A stretch of DNA of 9,013 nucleotides from Candidatus Cloacimonadota bacterium. GTDB taxonomy: Bacteria > Cloacimonadota > Cloacimonadia > Cloacimonadales > TCS61. Positions 1-5,559 of this stretch are shown one piece after another. Location: contig DAOVQH010000080.1 of the NCBI GenBank assembly GCA_030628755.1, positions 1 to 9,013 of the forward strand. The letters are read 5' to 3'. How positions within the stretch are numbered: the first letter of the stretch is position 1; every line of letters starts with the position of its first letter. A program made the translations under genes and the position numbers. Below the pieces are notes generated by a model. That model saw only the letters and a list, made by a program, of their open reading frames with translations. It ran no database searches and was not told the DNA's origin.

Positions 1-244
1 TATCTTGTTCATTTCCTACAGCCAAAATTTGACCCTGAACATTAAATTTATAATGTCCCTGAAATTCAATATAAGTCCCCGGATCAATTGTTAAAGCTTC
101 TCCATCAGGAATTGTTAGATCTCCAATAACCTTCACTGTATCTGCACTCCAGATACCGGAGACATCACCAGATACAAAGATAGTATCCGCATTTAATAAA
201 CTATAAAAAGTTATGAATATGTATAAAATAATAAACCTTTTCAT
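1..244 (-). CDS. Secreted beta-helix surface protein, N-terminal fragment (3' end outside window)
   Basis: The first 81 codons are visible, and the reading frame runs off the window edge. The start is the ATG at 244-242, preceded by the strong Shine-Dalgarno GGAGGAG at 248-254. The product begins with Lys-Arg, then a hydrophobic stretch ending near Leu-Asn-Ala at residue 19, a typical Sec signal peptide. The mature part starts a beta-strand-rich segment (IPDGEALTIDPGTYIEFQG) of the kind that opens parallel beta-helix proteins. It differs from the N-terminus of the downstream paralogue (start at 1881) at only a few residues, for example Phe8 to Tyr, Ile23 to Phe and Ile44 to Thr. By analogy with that paralogue it should end in a T9SS-type sorting domain, but this is inferred and not visible. 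It is probably the third gene of the same transcription unit. Confidence 0.85.
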   Translation of the reverse strand, partial: MKRFIILYIFITFYSLLNADTIFVSGDVSGIWSADTVKVIGDLTIPDGEALTIDPGTYIEFQGHYKFNVQGQILAVGNEQD

Positions 245-247
245 GAT

Positions 248-254
248 CTCCTCC
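248..254 (-). promoter_or_regulatory. Ribosome binding site GGAGGAG, second spacer
   Basis: This is the same GGAGGAG site and spacing as at 1885-1891. It fixes the ATG at 244 as the start of the partial beta-helix gene. The spacer around it (245-294) differs from the other spacer (1882-1931) at a single base. Confidence 0.8.
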
Positions 255-294
255 AGTTTATTTGATTAATATTTATCCTGTGAAATGCGTGAGC

Positions 295-1881
295 TTATTT
301 CATCAGGATCATCTTCTTTGTTTCTTCAAATTTTCCTGATTGTAGTTTATAGAAATAGATTCCTGAACTTACAGGTTGATTATTTTCATCAGTTCCGTCC
401 CAAATGACACTTCTCGTCTCCAAGCCCCTGCTTGGAGATGTATAAAGTGTTTTCACTTTTTGTCCTTTCAAATTGAAAACCACAATTTCGGTGATTTCGG
501 TGATTTCGGTGTTTAATTCAAACGAGATCGTGGTAGAAGGATTGAAGGGGTTGGGGTAGTTTTGTTGAAGTTTAGTTAATTGAGGAATAAAGTTTTCCTC
601 TGAACTAACTATAACATTCTGATTTTCATAAGCACCAATATCAATTCTACTACCATATACTCGTGTATTACCAGCTAGGTCAAATTCAGGTAGATTCAAA
701 CCGGTTGTATCTGGTGTTCCAGCATTAACACATGGAGAATCATCTAACAAAGAATAAGGATGCTCTCCAGTTCCCCAAAATAGTGGGTCTGCATCAATAC
801 AATTCTCATAATCTCCATTAAAACCAGCAGCTCCATCACCTCCAAACTCAGATATTCCGCCTTGCACATTGCAATAATAAAAATCTGGATCTGATGTTTC
901 TCCCATAAGATAAATCTGATCGCCATCTACTGCACTGTTATTCCATATAATATTGTTAATCAATTGCGGAGTTGAATCAATCCCACAAACAATTCCACCA
1001 CCATTGCAAGCATAATTATTAACAATCGTATTATTTATCATTACTGGAGAAAAATACGACGCACAAGTGATACCACCTCCTATAAACTCTGCATAGTTAT
1101 TGGCAATAAGGTTATTGATCAGAAGAGGATTCGAACTAAAGATCCCTATTCCAACATACATTAACCCACCATTTTCTGATATAGAGTTATTTATTATTAT
1201 AGGGTTTGAATCATTTTGACAGAGAATTCCAGCAGTACCATAAGCAGTGTTATTGCTGATGATATTATTTTGAATCATTGGAGAAGAATTGTCTATCATG
1301 TAGATACCTGCTCCTGCCCCGTCACCTGGATTAACTCCGCCAGCAGAATTATTTGAAATATCATTAAATTCAATTAATGGTGAAGAATAATAAGAGCAAT
1401 AAATTCCTGCACCTAAAGTAGCAAAATTGTTATAAATAGTTGAATTTGCAATATGCACTTTGCTATAGTTTTTAAAATATAAAGCTCCTCCACTTCTATC
1501 TTCAAGTTCTGTTCCTGTTGCTCTACCATATTCAAAACTACAATAATAAAATTTTGAAGAATCATTCAATACAGAAGTATTGCTAAACCGAATTCCATGC
1601 CAACCTTCATCGTGATTAATCGCTGTAAAACAAATACTATCTTGTTCATTTCCTACAGCCAAAATTTGACCCTGAACATTAAATTTATAATGTCCCTGAA
1701 ATTCAATATAAGTTCCTGGATCAATTGTTAAAGCTTCTCCATCAGGAATTATTAAATCTCCAATAACCTTCACAGTATCTGCACTCCAGATACCGGAGAC
1801 ATCACCGGAAACAATGATAGTATCCGCATTTAATAAACTATAAAAAGTTATGAATATAAATAAAATAATAAACCTTTTCAT
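295..1881 (-). CDS. Secreted parallel beta-helix protein with type IX secretion sorting domain (528 aa)
   Basis: This is a predicted exported surface or secreted protein with no recognisable catalytic motif. Residues 1-19 form a Sec signal peptide (Lys-Arg then a hydrophobic core, cleavage likely after Leu-Asn-Ala). Residues 35-90 are a cap-like segment. Residues 95-330 are right-handed beta-helix coils marked by repeated Asn-Asn and Gly-Ala/Gly-Gly-Ile turns (GAGIYCSYYSSP, GAGIYMIDNSSP, TAGILCQNDSNP, GGGITCASYFSP, GGGIVCGIDSTP). Residues 365-419 (DPLF...SPCVNAGTPDTTG...DIGAYE) match what is commonly called a choice-of-anchor Q domain. Residues 440-528 are the FlgD-like Ig C-terminal sorting domain starting NYPNPFNPST and ending KKMILMK. 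The ATG at 1881 is favoured by GGAGGAG at 1885-1891 and the signal peptide. It sits 50 bp downstream of the 879-aa gene and 50 bp upstream of a near-identical paralogue. Family assignment is firm; an adhesive or structural role is inference. Confidence 0.93.
   Translation of the reverse strand: MKRFIILFIFITFYSLLNADTIIVSGDVSGIWSADTVKVIGDLIIPDGEALTIDPGTYIEFQGHYKFNVQGQILAVGNEQDSICFTAINHDEGWHGIRFSNTSVLNDSSKFYYCSFEYGRATGTELEDRSGGALYFKNYSKVHIANSTIYNNFATLGAGIYCSYYSSPLIEFNDISNNSAGGVNPGDGAGAGIYMIDNSSPMIQNNIISNNTAYGTAGILCQNDSNPIIINNSISENGGLMYVGIGIFSSNPLLINNLIANNYAEFIGGGITCASYFSPVMINNTIVNNYACNGGGIVCGIDSTPQLINNIIWNNSAVDGDQIYLMGETSDPDFYYCNVQGGISEFGGDGAAGFNGDYENCIDADPLFWGTGEHPYSLLDDSPCVNAGTPDTTGLNLPEFDLAGNTRVYGSRIDIGAYENQNVIVSSEENFIPQLTKLQQNYPNPFNPSTTISFELNTEITEITEIVVFNLKGQKVKTLYTSPSRGLETRSVIWDGTDENNQPVSSGIYFYKLQSGKFEETKKMILMK
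417..438. repeat. Perfect palindrome inside coding sequence (528-aa gene)
   Basis: TCTCCAAGC-CCCT-GCTTGGAGA is a 9-bp perfect inverted repeat with a 4-base loop. On the coding strand it encodes the SPSRGLE segment of the sorting domain, where FlgD-like domains of this type usually have an unrelated, variable loop. An identical copy lies at 2054-2075. Confidence 0.9.
485..511. repeat. Tandem 9-bp repeat, three copies of ATTTCGGTG
   Basis: Three perfect head-to-tail copies of ATTTCGGTG lie inside the sorting domain and encode Thr-Glu-Ile repeated (residues 458-466 region). The unit length keeps the frame. The paralogous gene has two copies at 2122-2139. Confidence 0.95.
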
Positions 1882-1957
1882 GATCTCCTCCAGTTTATTT
1901 AATTAATATTTATCCTGTGAAATGCGTGAGCTTATTTCATCAGGATCATCTTCTTTG
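1638..1957. repeat. Gene-junction direct repeat, copy 2
   Basis: This is the second copy of the block at 1-320. The offset of 1637 bp equals exactly the 528-aa gene plus its 50-bp spacer, as expected for tandem duplication of a gene unit. The copy contains the stop of the 879-aa gene, the spacer and the start of the 528-aa gene. Similarity drops sharply to about 74% just beyond position 1957. Confidence 0.95.
1885..1891 (-). promoter_or_regulatory. Ribosome binding site GGAGGAG in the gene spacer
   Basis: The minus strand reads GGAGGAG-ATC-ATG, a strong Shine-Dalgarno match close to the ATG at 1881. The same site is present at 248-254 ahead of the partial gene at 244. The rest of the 50-bp spacer has no hairpin followed by a T-run, so read-through from the upstream gene is expected. 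Confidence 0.8.
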
Positions 1958-4571
1958 TCTTTTCGAAATTATTGGTTTTCAGTCTGTAGAAATAGATTCC
2001 AGAACTTAAAGGATGGTTATTTTCATCTTTGCTGTTCCAAATGACAATTCTCGTCTCCAAGCCCCTGCTTGGAGATGTATAAAGTGTTTTCACTTTCTGT
2101 CCTTTCAAATTGAAAACCACAATTTCGGTGATTTCGGTGTTTAATTCAAACGAGATCGTGGTAGAAGGATTGAAGGGGTTGGGGTAGTTTTGATGTAAAA
2201 AGACTTCAGGAGTTTGAACAATTATATTGTCATCTATATCAACATAAGGTGGAGCTCCATATTCATAAGCTCCCATATCTATTATTGCACTTCCATTACC
2301 ATCTCCATCCCATACTCGCTGATTGTGCAAAAGATCCCAGGGGGGTAAGAATAAACCGGTTGTATCAGGTGTGCCGGTATCAATGCAGGGAGAAAGTTCA
2401 GTTAATTGATAGGGATGATTGCCGGTTTGCAGAAACAACGGGTCTTCATCGATATTACCCTCCATCCAGTTAACCGTACAATGACCATTAGTTACTATTC
2501 CTGCTTCCCCTCCTTCGATATCCGAATATGAGATAGTAATAAAGTTATAATAATATGATTCTGAGCAATAAACTTCCTGCGGAAGATTATTCCAGAGAAT
2601 TGTATTGATCAATGTGATATTAGCACCGTTCCAACAGTAAATACCACCTCCATCAGCATCAACATTATTATTAGATATTATAACATTATCTAAACTCATA
2701 GTAGAATTACCGCAATAAATTCCACCACCCCAATGGGCACTATTTCCTGAGATCAATACATTCTTTAAACTTGGAGATGAATCGTAGCAACAAATCCCAC
2801 CCCCTGAACGACCAACATTGTTATTTGTAATTATTACATTTACAAAACTTGGAGAAGAATTATTACTACAATAAATTCCACCACCACTAAATGTTTCAAC
2901 ATTATTATCTGTTATTATTATATTCTCAAAATTCGGAGATGATGCGCTGCAAACAATACCGCCACCAACAGCCAAACCATACACATATCCATTTTGCATT
3001 TTTAAATTCTTTATTGATGATTCATTTACATTATAAAAAATCATAATGTTAGCTGAATAGTTAGCATCCAATATAGTATTTTCAACTCCACAACCAGATA
3101 AGGAAACATAACTCATCCATTTTAACGGATATGTTTCACCATTTGTGAAATTACTATAAGTTCCAGGACCAAGATAAATTGTATGATGATTTAAACTATC
3201 ACCATAAATCCTTTTTAATGCATAGTTTATTGTTTTTAGAGGAAAATCGGGATCAGTTCCGGCATTTGAATTATCTCCATCGATTGATACATACAGATCT
3301 GAATTTATAAGACTATCATTAATACAATTCTGGATATCAAAAGTATAAATATCAATAGGTGATGTATAATAGTCAGATGGATTCATTACTGTAAAAGTAT
3401 CGACTATAACATTAATCATATTGCATTCCTCTGAATAAATATCTGCTCCGGAACCTCTGGAACTATTGATGGAATTTGAATATATATTACATTTATTTGT
3501 TTCACAAAAAATTGGAATAGAGTTATAAAAGGAAGCACCACCTCCTATCATATCAGAAATATTGTTTGTTATTGTAACATTTTCAAAAGTTGGGAAAGAA
3601 TTTCTACAAGAAATACCTCCTCCAGAAGCAGTGGATCCTGTCACAACATTACCTGTAATAATTAAATCTATAAAATTAGTAGAAGAATTATCAGTGCAAT
3701 AAATACCTCCACCACGTTGAGTAGAACAATTATAAGAAATAATTACTTTATCTAAACATATGGATGATTCTTTGCTATAAATTCCACCTCCCATCCGTTC
3801 TGCGCTATTCTCCGATATCGATGAATTCTCTATAAACGGATCAGAATTCTCACAGTAAATTCCACCACCGTCAAGTGAGGAAGTATTATTCTTGATCGTA
3901 ATTATTGTACAACTTGGGGAAGATAAATAGCAATAAATGCCACCACCATAAGCAAAGTAATTATTACTATTAGTCGAATTATTTAAAATAATTACACCTT
4001 CTAAAATCGGATCAGAATTCTCACAGTAAATTCCACCACCGTATGTTAAGTTTGAATGACTAAAGGTAATATTGTTTGATACAATTATTTCCTTTAAACT
4101 TGGATTAGAATTTTCACAACAAATTCCACCACCTTTTGTAATATTATCCTCACTGTATGCTGAATTATTTATAATTTTTAAATTCTCTAACGTTGGCGAA
4201 GAATTTTCACAGTAGATTCCACCACCATTATTTGTAAAACCATTCTGAATTGTAACTCCGCATAATACTGTAGTTGAATCTTCTCCACTTTCAAAAGTTA
4301 CCACACTACCGTTCTGGTTTCCATCTATCACAGTTTGGGATATATATAATGTATCCTGTGTGGTTAAGAACAAAGAAGCAACAGTAATATTTTTTCCATT
4401 ATAGTTAATATTCTCAAAATAAGTATCTGGCTGAACAAGAACTGTATCACCATCAACTGCTACATTAATCCCTTCCTGTATTGTTGGTTGGTCTGCTGGT
4501 ACATTAATAATAATTGCTGAAAGTAAAATAGGCATAAAAAATAATAAAAATACTAGAACTCTTTTAAACAT
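1932..4571 (-). CDS. Large secreted double beta-helix protein with type IX secretion sorting domain (879 aa)
   Basis: This is a predicted exported surface protein. Residues 1-19 are a signal peptide. Residues 22-50 (INVPADQPTIQEGINVAVDG, then DTVLVQPDTY) are the usual opening of a pectate-lyase-like beta-helix. A first helix spans about 105-390, with GGGIYC-type turns recurring every 26-31 residues. Residues 429-482 (DLYVSIDGDNSNAGTDPDF, then PLKTINYAL and IYLGPGTY) look like a DUF1565-type opening that restarts the fold, followed by a second helix at about 500-665. Residues 710-770 are a choice-of-anchor Q-like segment (DPLF, SPCIDTGTPDTTG, IDMGAYE). Residues 793-879 are the FlgD-like sorting domain (QNYPNPFNPSTT to KKMILMK). 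No catalytic residues stand out, so binding, adhesion or a surface-layer role is more likely than an enzyme, but this is inference. The start is supported by AGGTGG at 4576-4581. It is the first gene of the three-gene array, and its N-terminus differs from those of its two neighbours. Confidence 0.93.
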   Translation of the reverse strand: MFKRVLVFLLFFMPILLSAIIINVPADQPTIQEGINVAVDGDTVLVQPDTYFENINYNGKNITVASLFLTTQDTLYISQTVIDGNQNGSVVTFESGEDSTTVLCGVTIQNGFTNNGGGIYCENSSPTLENLKIINNSAYSEDNITKGGGICCENSNPSLKEIIVSNNITFSHSNLTYGGGIYCENSDPILEGVIILNNSTNSNNYFAYGGGIYCYLSSPSCTIITIKNNTSSLDGGGIYCENSDPFIENSSISENSAERMGGGIYSKESSICLDKVIISYNCSTQRGGGIYCTDNSSTNFIDLIITGNVVTGSTASGGGISCRNSFPTFENVTITNNISDMIGGGASFYNSIPIFCETNKCNIYSNSINSSRGSGADIYSEECNMINVIVDTFTVMNPSDYYTSPIDIYTFDIQNCINDSLINSDLYVSIDGDNSNAGTDPDFPLKTINYALKRIYGDSLNHHTIYLGPGTYSNFTNGETYPLKWMSYVSLSGCGVENTILDANYSANIMIFYNVNESSIKNLKMQNGYVYGLAVGGGIVCSASSPNFENIIITDNNVETFSGGGIYCSNNSSPSFVNVIITNNNVGRSGGGICCYDSSPSLKNVLISGNSAHWGGGIYCGNSTMSLDNVIISNNNVDADGGGIYCWNGANITLINTILWNNLPQEVYCSESYYYNFITISYSDIEGGEAGIVTNGHCTVNWMEGNIDEDPLFLQTGNHPYQLTELSPCIDTGTPDTTGLFLPPWDLLHNQRVWDGDGNGSAIIDMGAYEYGAPPYVDIDDNIIVQTPEVFLHQNYPNPFNPSTTISFELNTEITEIVVFNLKGQKVKTLYTSPSRGLETRIVIWNSKDENNHPLSSGIYFYRLKTNNFEKTKKMILMK
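2054..2075. repeat. Perfect palindrome inside coding sequence (879-aa gene)
   Basis: Identical to 417-438, it forms a 9-bp stem with a 4-base loop within the coding sequence. Both copies lie inside the near-identical block, so they may be inherited from one event rather than independent insertions. Confidence 0.9.
2122..2139. repeat. Tandem 9-bp repeat, two copies of ATTTCGGTG
   Basis: Two perfect copies lie at the position that carries three copies in the 528-aa gene. The surrounding sequence is otherwise almost identical, so the copy number changed by one unit after the two sequences were last homogenised. Confidence 0.95.
3837..3871. repeat. 35-bp exact direct repeat within the beta-helix coding region, copy 1
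   Basis: The 35 bp are identical to 4008-4042 and encode one beta-helix turn (GGGIYCENSDP). Neighbouring turns encode similar peptides with diverged codons, so these two copies were duplicated or homogenised recently. Confidence 0.9.
4008..4042. repeat. 35-bp exact direct repeat within the beta-helix coding region, copy 2
   Basis: This is the exact partner of 3837-3871 at a distance of 171 bp (57 codons), which equals two turns of the helix at this point (31 plus 26 residues), so the phase of the fold is kept. Confidence 0.9.
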
Positions 4572-4575
4572 TATT

Positions 4576-4581
4576 CCACCT
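4576..4581 (-). promoter_or_regulatory. Ribosome binding site AGGTGG of the 879-aa gene
   Basis: The minus strand reads AGGTGG-AATA-ATG, supporting the ATG at 4571. The leader between this site and the REP element (4582-4651) is very A+T-rich. It contains a TTGCCA but no well-spaced -10 box that I would call. Confidence 0.65.
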
Positions 4582-4651
4582 GCTTTTAGGTTATTTGCTT
4601 ACTATGTGTAAAGAATTTTAATTTATATTTTTGGCAAGTTTTTTTATTTTC

Positions 4652-4767
4652 AGACCTTACGGATGGTCATTGTTTATTTTTCCACATATTCTTCGACCTC
4701 CGTAATGGTCTGTTTTTGACTTGACCCTTTCAATCATTGCGGAGGTTTTCAACCATCCGCAAGGTTT
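4652..4767. repeat. REP element (two hairpins), left copy
   Basis: There are two imperfect palindromes of one design. Hairpin A pairs TTACGGA (4657-4663) and GGTC (4665-4668) with GACC (4695-4698) and TCCGTAA (4699-4705); T4664 is bulged and the loop is 26 nt. Hairpin B pairs TTGCGGA (4737-4743) and GGTT (4744-4747) with AACC (4751-4754) and TCCGCAA (4756-4762); A4755 is bulged and the loop is 3 nt. The element ends 6 bp from the stop of the transposase remnant. Confidence 0.88.
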
Positions 4768-4773
4768 CATGCA

Positions 4774-5339
4774 TCATAATTCATGAATATAGGGTTTAAT
4801 ATCCTCTAAATTTTGTTTTTGTTTGTAATAATCTTTCATCAAAATTTCATACTCATTATAAGAATCAAAATATTCAAAGAAAAAATCCTTATCAAATAAA
4901 TTGTTATCTCTTTTTCCAATCCATTCCAGGTAATTGGAATATCTCCATTCTCTCGGATCATTTACGAGACCTGCATCAACAGGATTATTATGGATATAAA
5001 GTACTAATCTGATTAAATAATTTTCATTATCAATAAACAGAGGTTTTGCTCTGCCTTCGAATAAAGTTCCATTCTATTGTATTGTTTGTTAAATGACTGA
5101 ACATAACCGTTAAAAATATAATTGATCCAATTTGAAATGGGAAGTTCAGACTTTTGTTGAATTAGAAAATGATAATGATTTGGCATCAATCAAAATGCAA
5201 TAATATTGAAATTTTCCCACGGTTTTGATTTGTTAATTCTTCTCAATAGATTTTCATAATCCTCATTACTATAGAAGATTAGTTCTTTGTTACAATCACG
5301 ATTATATACATGGTAAAATCCATCTTCTTCATAAATCAT
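4774..5339 (-). pseudogene. REP-associated tyrosine transposase (RAYT, Y1/HUH family), inactivated
   Basis: RAYTs are single-strand DNA transposases of the IS200/IS605 superfamily that act on REP hairpins. Reading from the ATG at 5339, the product starts MIYEEDGFYHVYNRDCNKELIF, close to the family opening. The HUH motif LMPNHYHFLI follows (His55 and His57). After a frame change come NGTLFEGRAKPLFID and LYIHNNPVDAGL, with the probable catalytic Tyr115, then WRYSNYLEWIG. Two lesions are visible. One is TGA at 5192-5190 (codon 50), where relatives often have Cys just before LMPNH. The other is a loss of one base near 5072-5073, between Arg89 and the expected Asn-Gly-Thr. Repairing both gives about 188 residues, a normal family length. 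The stop is TGA at 4776-4774. Lengths and residues were read by hand; the catalytic assignments are by family analogy. Confidence 0.9.
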
Positions 5340-5349
5340 AATTTGTCCA

Positions 5350-5365
5350 AGACCTTGCGGAAGTT
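5350..5365. repeat. Isolated REP half-element
   Basis: GACCTTGCGGAAGTT resembles one arm of hairpin B (ACCTTGCGGATGGTT). It has no matching second arm before the complete element begins at 5368. It lies 10 bp upstream of the transposase start, so it is probably the remnant of the REP copy that normally sits directly next to the gene. Confidence 0.6.
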
Positions 5366-5367
5366 AG

Positions 5368-5485
5368 AGACCTTACGGATGGTCATTGTTTGTTCTTTCA
5401 CTTATTCTTCGACCTCCGTAATGGTCATCACGATAGATCATGATCCACCAACCATTGCGGAGGTTTTCCACCATTCGCAAGGTTT
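5368..5485. repeat. REP element (two hairpins), right copy
   Basis: This is a direct repeat of 4652-4767 in the same orientation. Hairpin A (5373-5421) is fully conserved, including the 26-nt loop length. Hairpin B (5455-5480) has drifted, with TTCGCAA in place of TCCGCAA and a shorter upper stem. The sequence between the hairpins is not conserved and contains the small palindrome GATCATGATC at 5435-5444. Confidence 0.85.
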
Positions 5486-5508
5486 TTACTTTCAACTTAA
5501 TACATCCC

Positions 5509-5551
5509 GCACCTATTTGTTTACTCTAAAATAATTTTTCCCAATAGGTGC
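5509..5551. repeat. Inverted repeat downstream of the GT4 gene
   Basis: GCACCTATT at 5509-5517 and AATAGGTGC at 5543-5551 are perfectly complementary over 9 bp, with a 25-nt A+T-rich loop. It begins 8 bp after the stop codon of the glycosyltransferase gene. In the transcribed direction no U-run follows, so it is not a standard intrinsic terminator. It might protect the 3' end or act as a weak terminator. Confidence 0.5.
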
Positions 5552-5559
5552 TGGATAAG

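Larger units (their letters stand above)
1..320. repeat. Gene-junction direct repeat, copy 1
   Basis: This block is repeated at 1638-1957 without any insertion or deletion. I count 11 mismatches in 320 positions, about 97% identity. It covers the end of one beta-helix gene (295-320), the 50-bp spacer (245-294) and the first 81 codons of the next gene. The first 60 bases are identical between copies. The true left boundary lies outside the window. Confidence 0.95.
411..564. repeat. Near-identical block in the sorting-domain region, copy in 528-aa gene
   Basis: This 154-bp stretch matches 2048-2192 with one substitution and one 9-bp length difference. It encodes the part of the FlgD-like domain from the NYPNPFNPST motif to the SPSRGLETR segment. 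The 90 bp between this block and the gene-junction repeat are only about 74% identical between the two genes, so conservation is patchy within a single domain. Confidence 0.93.
2048..2192. repeat. Near-identical block in the sorting-domain region, copy in 879-aa gene
   Basis: This is the partner of 411-564, 145 bp long and shorter by exactly one 9-bp unit. Beyond position 2192, towards the gene body, the two genes diverge immediately. Confidence 0.93.
4652..5485 (-). mobile_element. RAYT/REP module: decayed REP-associated transposase between two direct REP elements
   Basis: The module consists of a REP element (4652-4767), a transposase pseudogene (4774-5339), an isolated REP half (5350-5365) and a second REP element (5368-5485). 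This arrangement of a single-domain Y1 transposase bracketed by palindromic repeats is the established organisation of RAYT genes. It fills nearly all of the stretch of almost 1 kb between the beta-helix array and the glycosyltransferase operon. That stretch holds no other gene I can find. Confidence 0.85.

Noticed and set aside
2640..4260. Regularly spaced similar short sequences (ATTCCACCACC-type) every 75-95 bp, resembling a CRISPR array
   Set aside because: They are in frame within one long open reading frame and encode the GGGIYC turn of a beta-helix. The copies vary and the intervals are coding, so this is a protein repeat.
4582..4651. Promoter for the beta-helix array (TTGCCA in the A+T-rich leader)
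   Set aside because: No -10 box lies 16-18 bp from it, and promoter consensus for this phylum is uncertain. A+T-rich sequence gives many chance matches.
5190..5192. TGA in the transposase at a position where relatives often have Cys, suggesting selenocysteine or stop-codon recoding
   Set aside because: A second, independent frameshift lies downstream, I see no reason to expect a selenoprotein here, and the other genes in the window do not use TGA as a sense codon. Simple decay explains both lesions.
5509..5551. Intrinsic terminator after the GT4 gene
   Set aside because: The 9-bp stem has a 25-nt loop and no T-run on the transcribed strand, so it was listed only as an inverted repeat.
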